Below are positions 5,348 through 10,866 of a stretch of DNA of 10,866 nucleotides, one piece after another; the first letter of the stretch is position 1, and each line of letters opens with the position of its first letter. The notes under the pieces are model-generated. The model saw only the letters and a program-made list of their open reading frames with translations, made no database searches and was not told where the DNA came from. The DNA is from CAZAOY01 sp964486925 (GTDB lineage: Bacteria; Bacillota; Clostridia; Oscillospirales; Ruminococcaceae), in contig CAZAOY010000072.1 of NCBI GenBank assembly GCA_964486925.1, positions 1 to 10,866 of the forward strand. The letters run 5' to 3'. The translations under genes were made by a program, and so were the position numbers.

Positions 5348-7181
5348 AACAAGCACCCCCTAGCAGTGTATTTGCTAAGCACCCAGAACATTGCTCTCTA
5401 CAGTTAGGGGTAACCTTTTGCTCTAACGCCTTTTTATACTCTCTTGCTAAAAACTCCTGCGAAACCCCAAAGTTAATATGACTCCATGGTAGAATCTCGT
5501 CAAGCGATCTTTCTCTGTTTGCATAAAACTCCATGGAAAGTCCGCACTCCTCTATAGCCGAAAGCCAACGGTCGAAGTAGAAATGCTCGTCCCAGCTGTC
5601 AAAATAACAACCCTTCTGCCATGCGGTGTGGATAAGCTTGCCTAACCTTCTATCACCTCTGGCAAACATCCCCTCAAGCACCGATATCTTACTCTCGTGG
5701 TACTTTACCCTTATCTTTTTAGAGGTCACGGTATCCAGTAGATGTCGCTGTTTCTCCTTAATAACCTCCAGCTTGTCCTGTCCTACCCATTGAAATGGTG
5801 TGTGAGGCTTTGGGACAAAGGTGGATACCGATACCGTTATGTTAATCCCGCTACCGCCTTTTGGACGATTAGGCATGGAGAAAAACTCATTTAATATGCT
5901 TGCCGCCAGCAGTGTAATCCCCGTTACATCCTCTAGCGTTTCGGTTGGTAAGCCTATCATAAAGTACAGCTTTACTGCGGTATACCCACCCTCAAAGGCA
6001 AGCCGACAGCTACGTAAAACATCGCTTTCAAGGACATTTTTATTAATAACATCACGAAGTCGTTGAGTTCCTGCTTCAGGGGCAAAGGTAAGCCCGCTCT
6101 TTCGTACCTTTTTAATCTTGTCCAGTAGCTCGCTTGAGAAGTTATCGATACGCATAGATGGCATTGCAAGGTTAACCTGATTCTGTTCGGTATAGTCCAC
6201 CATCTCACCTAATAGCTTCTCAATCTGTGAGTAGTCACTGGTGCTAAGGGAGGAGAGGGATAGCTCCTCGTATCCTGTCTGGTCGCATAGGCTTTTGCCC
6301 TGTCTGCATAGAGTGTCGGTCTGTTTTTCTCGCTGTGGACGGTAGATATACCCCGCTTGGCAGAATCTACAGCCACGTATACAACCCCGCATTATCTCGA
6401 TAACCGCACGGTCATGCACGATATCCACATAAGGTACGATAAAATTTTCGGGAAACACCACCTTGTCTAGGTCGTTAACGATACGTTTAGTTACAACGCT
6501 CGGTGCGCCGTTGGTAGCTGTAATTGCCTTTATAGTCTTATCTTCGTTATAGAAAACCTCATAAAGTGACGGTACATACACCCCTTTAATTGAAGCCGCC
6601 GCGATTAAAAACTCCTGCTTGCTTGCCGATTTATCCTTGTATAGCTTGTACAGGTCGATAACCTCATGGATGGACTCCTCCGCTTCACCCAGTAAAAATA
6701 GATCGATAAAGTCCGCCATAGGTTCAGGGTTACAACAGCATGGCCCTCCCGCTATAACTAGCGGGGAAAGGCTATCCCGATCCTTTGACAGCACGGGAAG
6801 TCCCGCTAAATTAAGCATGTTTAGCACATTGGTGTAGGACATCTCGTACTGTAATGAAAATCCAATTATATCAAAGGTATTAATCGGCTCTAGGCTTTCA
6901 AGTCCGTAGAGCGATATCTCGTTTTGACGAAGGATTGCTTCAAAATCTATCCATGGGGCAAACACCCGCTCACACCAACAGTCCGCCCGCTTGTTAAGCA
7001 GATCATAAAGTATCTTCATACCAAGGTGGGACATCCCGATCTCGTAGGTATCGGGAAAACAAAATGCAAACCGAATGTCCACCTCGTTTTTATCCTTAAC
7101 TACACTATTTAACTCCCCGCCGATATACTGTGCGGGCTTTTGCACCTTTAACAGTACACGCTCTAACCTTTCTTTTAACAT
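5340..7181 (-). CDS. TIGR03960-type B12-binding/radical SAM protein
   Basis: A 613-aa radical-SAM enzyme that I recognise as TIGR03960; its reaction and substrate are unknown to me. The N-terminal third (about 1-190) looks like a cobalamin-binding-type Rossmann domain, with FCFPDTYEIGMSHLG at 40-54 and VIAGGPCCCNPEP at 142-154. The radical-SAM domain begins with RGCIRGCRFCQ, giving the C267-x3-C271-x2-C274 cluster motif that holds the 4Fe-4S used to cleave SAM. It continues with LSLSSLSTSDY, FAPEAGTQRLRDV and YFMIGLPTET, all typical of this clan. The C-terminus carries C594-x3-C598-x2-C601 and C611, which could hold a further metal or cluster. The start at 7181 has GGAAGGAA upstream. It lies 34 nt after the site-2 protease gene and overlaps its TIGR03936 partner by 8 nt. 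Cytoplasmic; no membrane segment is seen. Confidence 0.9.
   Translation of the reverse strand: MLKERLERVLLKVQKPAQYIGGELNSVVKDKNEVDIRFAFCFPDTYEIGMSHLGMKILYDLLNKRADCWCERVFAPWIDFEAILRQNEISLYGLESLEPINTFDIIGFSLQYEMSYTNVLNMLNLAGLPVLSKDRDSLSPLVIAGGPCCCNPEPMADFIDLFLLGEAEESIHEVIDLYKLYKDKSASKQEFLIAAASIKGVYVPSLYEVFYNEDKTIKAITATNGAPSVVTKRIVNDLDKVVFPENFIVPYVDIVHDRAVIEIMRGCIRGCRFCQAGYIYRPQREKQTDTLCRQGKSLCDQTGYEELSLSSLSTSDYSQIEKLLGEMVDYTEQNQVNLAMPSMRIDNFSSELLDKIKKVRKSGLTFAPEAGTQRLRDVINKNVLESDVLRSCRLAFEGGYTAVKLYFMIGLPTETLEDVTGITLLAASILNEFFSMPNRPKGGSGINITVSVSTFVPKPHTPFQWVGQDKLEVIKEKQRHLLDTVTSKKIRVKYHESKISVLEGMFARGDRRLGKLIHTAWQKGCYFDSWDEHFYFDRWLSAIEECGLSMEFYANRERSLDEILPWSHINFGVSQEFLAREYKKALEQKVTPNCREQCSGCLANTLLGGACFD
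5354..5361 (-). promoter_or_regulatory. Ribosome binding site that decides a TTG start
   Basis: The minus strand reads AGGGGGTG here, inside the last codons of the radical-SAM gene and 6 nt before TTG 5347. It differs by one base from the consensus AGGAGGTG. It makes the overlapping GTG at 5356-5354 an unlikely initiation codon. Confidence 0.65.
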
Positions 7182-7215
7182 CTATATCTTTTCCTTCCTA
7201 AATTTTAAACCTTTA

Positions 7216-7770
7216 CTATATTAAATTGTTACATAATAGGTAAACTGCAACTATTACAAGCAGTACCAAGGTAACCGTCGAGATAACATTAGCTATCCTG
7301 TTAGCCTTATTAATATCCCTACTAAAAATTCTACAAAGCAGTATCCTTACCACCTTACCACCGTCAAAAACCGATATCGGGAGCAGATTAAACCCACCCA
7401 CCGCTAGATTCATATAGCAGAGCACTGAAAAGCTATCTATTACAAACCCACCTCGTATCACCCAAGGGAGCATAAGGATAAAGCAGATAAAGTTGCAGAT
7501 AATACCCGCCGACTGGATAAACAGCTCATCCCGATTAGACAACAAGGTCTGGGGTTTTGTAATACGTATACCTGTAAGCTCAAAGGATACCAGCTTTGGG
7601 TAGATTCCAAGTATAAAGAATGCTAGAATATGCGCCATCTCGTGGGTTAAAACTGCAATTATGCTAACAATTGCATACCCGCCTCTGTCGATAAGCAGCA
7701 TTAAGGTCAGCACTGCCACAAACCAAAAGGAGATGGTAACATCTGTTTTGCCTACCTTAAACCTCATCAT
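7216..7770 (-). CDS. M50 site-2 protease, SpoIVFB-like, short form
   Basis: An intramembrane zinc metalloprotease of 184 aa. THEMAHILA gives the HExxH motif (H43, E44, H47) in the second hydrophobic segment. NLLPISVFDGG (128-138) supplies D136 as the third zinc ligand. Hydrophobic segments lie at about 12-28, 33-55, 85-105, 111-130 and 163-181. B. subtilis SpoIVFB, which cleaves pro-sigma-K, is about 290 aa because a CBS domain follows the membrane part; here the protein ends right after the last TM segment. Position in a SpoIVF-type locus next to the one-TM protein favours a SpoIVFB-like role, but the substrate cannot be told from sequence. Its ATG directly abuts the TAG of the upstream gene and has no good SD, so translation is probably coupled. 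A second ATG three bases on (7767) is an alternative start. Confidence 0.83.
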   Translation of the reverse strand: MMRFKVGKTDVTISFWFVAVLTLMLLIDRGGYAIVSIIAVLTHEMAHILAFFILGIYPKLVSFELTGIRITKPQTLLSNRDELFIQSAGIICNFICFILMLPWVIRGGFVIDSFSVLCYMNLAVGGFNLLPISVFDGGKVVRILLCRIFSRDINKANRIANVISTVTLVLLVIVAVYLLCNNLI

Positions 7771-8250
7771 CTAATAGATAAATCCGTTAAATGGCAGGAT
7801 AACTCCGCCACCTGAAAGTCCTTCAATAACCTTGTTTACCGAATCTACCGATCGGGAGATAACCTGGCTAATACCGCTGTCATTTGCAAACCACGAGTAG
7901 ATGGCGTCCATTGCGTCACTAGTCTGCTCTGGGAAGAAAAAGCTTCCAAGGTAGTAGAATATTAGAACCGCTAATACTATCATTATAACATAACTTAGTA
8001 GCTGTGTAAATCTTGATTTGTTAATTTTTTTGTTCACGATAGTTTTTTTTGTTATCCCATCTAAAACTTCACATCCCGCACACCTTTTAAAAGGGCAGTT
8101 ATCAGCACATGAAGGTCTTTCATCGATAATCATATCGTCCTCATCCTGTTGTTCGTATTGGTCATATCCTTCATATTCATCGTACTCTGAAGTATCTTCA
8201 TATCCTTTTTTATGGTATATATCCTTTTCGGTAGTATATAGTTTTTCCAT
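7771..8250 (-). CDS. Small acidic one-TM protein with Cys cluster, possible truncated SpoIVFA
   Basis: A 159-aa protein with no family I can assign with confidence. Residues 1-45 are very acidic and Tyr-rich. C48-x3-C52-x4-C57-x2-C60 then forms a compact possible metal site. Residues 68-80 are basic, and a single hydrophobic segment spans about 82-105. A tail of about 50 residues ends in GGGVILPFNGFIY. Basic residues before the TM suggest N-in, C-out. Its place directly before a SpoIVFB-like protease matches spoIVFA. The last residues look like the first strand of the M23/LytM domain that closes SpoIVFA proteins (there typically a P-V-x-G segment), after which the gene simply stops. I infer a SpoIVFA-like regulator without its M23 domain, or an unrelated anchor. 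The start has AAAGGGG (about 8259-8265) upstream. It is the first gene of the operon. Confidence 0.7.
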   Translation of the reverse strand: MEKLYTTEKDIYHKKGYEDTSEYDEYEGYDQYEQQDEDDMIIDERPSCADNCPFKRCAGCEVLDGITKKTIVNKKINKSRFTQLLSYVIMIVLAVLIFYYLGSFFFPEQTSDAMDAIYSWFANDSGISQVISRSVDSVNKVIEGLSGGGVILPFNGFIY

Positions 8251-8270
8251 CGTAGTCCCCTTTTTTAGTG

Positions 8271-8298
8271 ATATTAATGTATATTCAGCTTGTGTAAA
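8271..8298 (-). promoter_or_regulatory. Probable promoter of the minus-strand operon
   Basis: On the minus strand, TTTACA (8298-8293) is followed after 16 nt by TAATAT (8276-8271). Transcription would start near 8264, placing the SD and ATG 8250 right at the 5' end of the mRNA. The -35 overlaps the T-run of the adjacent hairpin. Confidence 0.45.
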
Positions 8299-8325
8299 AA
8301 AATGTACAACCTTATACGGTTGTAC
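8296..8325 (-). terminator. Minus-strand intrinsic terminator-like hairpin upstream of the operon
   Basis: GTACAACC (8304-8311) and GGTTGTAC (8318-8325) form a perfect 8-bp stem with a 6-nt loop. Read on the minus strand the stem is followed by seven T (8302-8296), the classic terminator shape. On the plus strand no T-run follows directly. It would stop transcripts entering from the right before the operon promoter, although the neighbouring gene on that side is on the plus strand. The palindrome could also be an operator between the two divergent promoters. Confidence 0.55.
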
Positions 8326-8361
8326 GGGAAAATTTTATTTGTAAACATTACACTATCTATA

Positions 8362-8389
8362 TTGACTTTACATTTTTGTATGTTATAAT
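8362..8389 (+). promoter_or_regulatory. Extended -10 sigma-A promoter for the WG-repeat gene
   Basis: TTGACT (8362-8367) is followed after 16 nt by a perfect TATAAT (8384-8389), preceded by TG at 8381-8382 (TGnTATAAT, extended -10). The start of transcription would be near 8396, giving a leader of about 52 nt before ATG 8448. It probably also serves the P-loop ATPase gene. Confidence 0.78.
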
Positions 8390-8447
8390 TATTACTATAG
8401 GCATGGTCGTTTTTTATCTATTTTCACTATAAGAAGGAGAATGAATT

Positions 8448-9710
8448 ATGGGTAACACTAATGGTATCTTTAAGGCTGGGTCTGGTTATAAGGTTTTGGT
8501 GGTAATGTTAATTATTATCTCTCTAATGTTAGCTATTGCACCGGCGCAGGTTATTAATGCCGCCACTATTAATAAGGTAGCGGGGACTAACAACTATTAC
8601 TATGTTTCGGACGTTGGTTGGCACACAGGTTTAGCTATAGTTACGTATGCGGACGCAAACGGAAACCAAAAGAGCGGGGTAGTTAATTCAAGCGGCAAGT
8701 TTGTGTTAGATACTAACTATCAAGAGTTAAGGGATGGATACGAAGCTGGATTATATGCATTTAAGCAGAATGAAAAGTGGGGAGTTATTGATAAAGCCGG
8801 TAAGGTGCTAGTAAAAGCTATCTATGATGATATTAAACTTATTGATAATAACTGTATTGTTGTTAAAAACTCTAAAGAAAAATGGGGTATTATTACCACT
8901 AAAGGCAAAACTAAGGTAGGTTTTATCTATGATAATATAGGTTATTTTAGCTACAACAATAGTGACAAGATATCCTATGCGATTGTCACTAACTATACTG
9001 CTAGCGGCGAAAGACAAGGGTTAATTAATGTTAATGGAAAAGAGGTTATTAAACCTCAATATCAACAGCTAGAAGGAAATATCTGGAAGGGGATAATGAT
9101 AGCTCAGGATACAAGCGGTAGATGGGGCGCTATAAATCTACAAGGCAGGACGACAATTAAATTTAACTATGATTATCTTGGTTATAGCTACTCTAATGAC
9201 AGCTATATCGCTAAGCTAAAAGATTGGTACGGTGCTATCGATAGATCAGGCAAGACTATACTTGACTTTAAGTATGAAATGCTGAGCGAGGGCATGGATA
9301 AGCAGTACACCTATGCTGTATCGGATAGATGGGGTGTCATCGATAACAAGGGTAAGGTGCTTATTAAACCGCAGTATACATATATCTATGATGTTTATAA
9401 ATACTATATTATCAATGACGAGAGCGTTGAAAAGTTTGGAATCCTTAATAAAGATGGTAAGGTTATATTAAAGCCAACCTATCATGAGCTTTTAAACTTT
9501 AGAGCAAAGACACAAAAGGATGAAGATAAAGGAACAGATTTCTATGCGCTCGGTTTAACATATGGGCAGGATGGTATTCAAAATTTTGGTCTGGTTGAGA
9601 TGGAAACCGGTAAGGAAGCTATAAAATCAGAGTATAGTAGCCTTACTGTACCGACAAACGGATACTCTTTTGGTGTTAAAGATGGTAGTCTTTATATTAT
9701 AAAGATATAG
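8448..9710 (+). CDS. Secreted or membrane-anchored WG-repeat protein
   Basis: A 420-aa exported protein. A long hydrophobic segment (about 14-34) preceded by Lys is followed by AQVINAAT, so signal peptidase could cut near A38; otherwise it acts as an N-terminal anchor. The rest consists of about nine WG-type repeats of the form xWGxIDxxGKxxIKxxYDxI. Examples are KWGVIDKAGKVLVK, KWGIITTKGKTKVG, RWGAINLQGRTTIK, RWGVIDNKGKVLIK and KFGILNKDGKVILK. The first (KSGVVNSSGKFVLD) and last (NFGLVEMETGKEAIK) are degenerate. WG repeats are thought to fold into beta-rich, propeller- or solenoid-like structures; binding partners are generally unknown. Unlike many Gram-positive WG proteins, there is no catalytic domain, cell-wall-binding motif or LPxTG. 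The SD AAGGAG (8434-8439) is strong. The P-loop gene follows after 21 nt, probably in the same transcript. Confidence 0.85.
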   Translation: MGNTNGIFKAGSGYKVLVVMLIIISLMLAIAPAQVINAATINKVAGTNNYYYVSDVGWHTGLAIVTYADANGNQKSGVVNSSGKFVLDTNYQELRDGYEAGLYAFKQNEKWGVIDKAGKVLVKAIYDDIKLIDNNCIVVKNSKEKWGIITTKGKTKVGFIYDNIGYFSYNNSDKISYAIVTNYTASGERQGLINVNGKEVIKPQYQQLEGNIWKGIMIAQDTSGRWGAINLQGRTTIKFNYDYLGYSYSNDSYIAKLKDWYGAIDRSGKTILDFKYEMLSEGMDKQYTYAVSDRWGVIDNKGKVLIKPQYTYIYDVYKYYIINDESVEKFGILNKDGKVILKPTYHELLNFRAKTQKDEDKGTDFYALGLTYGQDGIQNFGLVEMETGKEAIKSEYSSLTVPTNGYSFGVKDGSLYIIKI

Positions 9711-9731
9711 CGTAGTTGGGAAAGAGCATAT

Positions 9732-10295
9732 ATGACAGGTAAGAAGATAATATTAATAGGCGGGTATTGTGCGACAGGTAAATCTACCTTTGCAAGGATA
9801 TTATCCAATAAAACTGGAATTATATACTTTGATAAAGATACCATTAAAGAGATTTACGCTGACAGCTTTAATAATGCAGGGGATAATGTATATAACTCCC
9901 TTAGTGCGGCAACCTTTTGTGTAATGCACCATATCGCTTCCCGTTTTTTTATGGTTGGGCAAAGATTAATACTTGAAAGTAACTTTAGACCCCACGAATG
10001 TGAAAGAATAAATCTATTAATAGAGGAATATGGATATGACTGTTTAACATTTCTGTTCTATGGAGATCTGCCTACCTTGTTTGACCGATACGTTAGCAGA
10101 GGTAAAACCAAACAAAGGCATTGGGTTCATTGGAATCCTAGCTCAAAGGAGATCTATCCGTTGTTTGAAGAGGGCAACAAAAAGTTAGGAGAGATAACCC
10201 CTGTAGGTAGGGTTTTATCGGTGGACGCTACAAGATTTGAAGATGTTGATTATGATGGCTTAATTAAGGTAGCGAAGGAGTTTTTAGGCAGTTAA
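9732..10295 (+). CDS. P-loop kinase-like ATPase (AAA_33/zeta-toxin-like fold)
   Basis: A 187-aa cytoplasmic P-loop NTPase of the small-molecule or polynucleotide kinase type. The Walker A motif GGYCATGKST lies at 10-19, with K17 and S18 as nucleotide ligands. YFDKDTIKE (32-40) holds two acidic residues where kinases of this clan bind the substrate hydroxyl. LILESNFRP (79-87) is the characteristic second strand, with Glu and Asn near the phosphate. RYVSRGKTKQRH (119-130) looks like the Arg-rich lid. The phosphate acceptor cannot be predicted; sugar, nucleoside and antibiotic kinases and zeta toxins share this layout. No antitoxin-like small gene is adjacent. The SD is weak (GGGAAAGAG near 9718-9726), consistent with read-through translation from the WG gene 21 nt upstream. 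A functional link to that exported protein is not obvious. Confidence 0.8.
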   Translation: MTGKKIILIGGYCATGKSTFARILSNKTGIIYFDKDTIKEIYADSFNNAGDNVYNSLSAATFCVMHHIASRFFMVGQRLILESNFRPHECERINLLIEEYGYDCLTFLFYGDLPTLFDRYVSRGKTKQRHWVHWNPSSKEIYPLFEEGNKKLGEITPVGRVLSVDATRFEDVDYDGLIKVAKEFLGS

Positions 10296-10297
10296 AG

Positions 10298-10335
10298 TTT
10301 ATCTGCTGTGCGTCAATCGTCACACAGCAGATAAA
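10298..10335. terminator. Long perfect inverted repeat after the P-loop gene
   Basis: TTTATCTGCTGTG (10298-10310) and CACAGCAGATAAA (10323-10335) form a perfect 13-bp stem with a 12-nt loop, starting 2 nt after the stop. The loop holds CGTCA twice. No U-tract follows on either strand beyond the short T-runs of the stem itself, so termination may be inefficient. It marks the probable end of the WG/P-loop transcript. Confidence 0.6.
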
Positions 10336-10387
10336 AGGTGGTACAGTTTAATTAAAGGATATAAGCTTAGAATTTGGAGGATTTATT

Positions 10388-10866
10388 ATGGGTTTAATTA
10401 AGGCAGTTACAAGCACAATAGGCGGATCGTTAGCTGATCAATGGCTAGAGGTTATAGGGCCACCGGAGATGACGGACAACACAGTATGTGCAAAAGGGGT
10501 GGCAGTTCGCAGAGGTGAGAAACGTGGATCGAACAAGAAAGGCAGTACAGACACCGTTTCAAATGGTTCGATTATACAGGTATACCCTAATCAGTGTATG
10601 CTTTTGGTAGACGGAGGTAGGATTGTAGACTTTACCGCTGAGGAAGGTTACTACGAGGTTAAAAACTCCTCTCTACCGTCTTTGTTTTCAGGCAAGCTAG
10701 GGGATGCGGTGAGGGAAACCTTTGATAGGTTTAAATACGGAGGCATTACCCCTACAGCCCAGAAGGTTTACTATATTAACCTACAGGAGATTAAGGGGAT
10801 TAAGTTTGGGACACAGACCCCAATAAACTACTTTGACAACTTTTATAATGCAGAGTTATTTCTTAG
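10388..10866 (+). CDS. SPFH-domain protein, YdjI type, 5' part
   Basis: The frame is open from ATG 10388 to the window edge (about 159 codons), so the gene is partial. It begins MGLIKAVTSTIGGSLADQW, then WLEVIGPPEM and VCAKGVAVRRGEKRG. Later come DGGRIVDFTAEEG, FSGKLGDAVRETFDRF and GGITPTAQKVYYINLQEIKG. This matches the bacterial YdjI-like SPFH (stomatin/flotillin-like) family, sometimes labelled virion core protein. No membrane segment is visible in this part. In B. subtilis, YdjI acts with YdjG and YdjH and helps recruit PspA to the membrane under stress (established for that organism only). The SD TGGAGG at 10375-10380 supports the start. The partner genes, if any, lie beyond the edge. I see no convincing promoter between the upstream inverted repeat and the gene. 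Confidence 0.82.
   Translation, partial: MGLIKAVTSTIGGSLADQWLEVIGPPEMTDNTVCAKGVAVRRGEKRGSNKKGSTDTVSNGSIIQVYPNQCMLLVDGGRIVDFTAEEGYYEVKNSSLPSLFSGKLGDAVRETFDRFKYGGITPTAQKVYYINLQEIKGIKFGTQTPINYFDNFYNAELFL

Noticed and set aside
8018..8344. Plus-strand 108-aa Ser/Tyr-rich frame opposite the small one-TM gene
   Set aside because: Its composition mirrors the acidic Tyr-rich minus-strand protein, and it has no SD at its start. It crosses the minus promoter and hairpin.
9732..10295. P-loop protein as a zeta toxin of a toxin-antitoxin pair
   Set aside because: The fold is similar, but no small antitoxin gene adjoins it; the upstream neighbour is a large exported protein.

Overview
The window is a chromosomal stretch of an A+T-rich, Gram-positive-type anaerobe, most likely in the Clostridia. 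This is an inference from gene content: an OGG1-type glycosylase, a DUF6062 protein, a SpoIVFA/SpoIVFB-like pair, and the TIGR03960/TIGR03936 radical-SAM pair. Strong Shine-Dalgarno (SD) sequences, some TTG starts and sigma-A-type promoters agree with it. There is no phage, insertion sequence, CRISPR array, tRNA or rRNA.

Left part (1-4586, + strand). The window opens in the last 75 or so codons of a class II fructose-bisphosphate aldolase, followed by a hairpin. Positions 291-443 hold a non-coding stretch that folds on paper into a closing stem, two inner hairpins and a terminator-like hairpin. It lies just before an OGG1-type 8-oxoguanine DNA glycosylase, which starts at 490. A DUF6062 protein with a duplicated cysteine module follows, probably co-transcribed. 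A clear promoter (2149-2178) then drives a ParC/GyrA-type topoisomerase subunit that starts with TTG. Its quinolone-pocket Ser and Asp are replaced by Gly and Glu, and no ParE partner is in view.

Middle part (4601-8325, - strand). A long perfect stem at 4601-4646 separates convergent transcripts. The minus-strand operon reads, in transcription order: a small acidic one-TM protein with a four-Cys cluster (position and last residues suggest SpoIVFA without its M23 domain); a short SpoIVFB-like site-2 protease without a CBS domain; a TIGR03960-type B12-binding/radical-SAM protein; and its small TIGR03936 partner. The genes are joined by abutting or overlapping stops and starts. The rng-rplU genes that often follow in Clostridia are missing.

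Right part (8362-10866, + strand). An extended -10 promoter drives a secreted or membrane-anchored protein built of about nine WG repeats, followed after 21 nt by a P-loop kinase-like ATPase. A 13-bp inverted repeat comes next, then the 5' part of a YdjI-type SPFH-domain gene cut by the window edge.

Most genes are housekeeping. The candidates for something undescribed are the structured leader before ogg, the stripped-down SpoIVFA/FB-like pair co-transcribed with the radical-SAM pair, and the WG-repeat/P-loop pair. No complete new defence or mobile system is visible.
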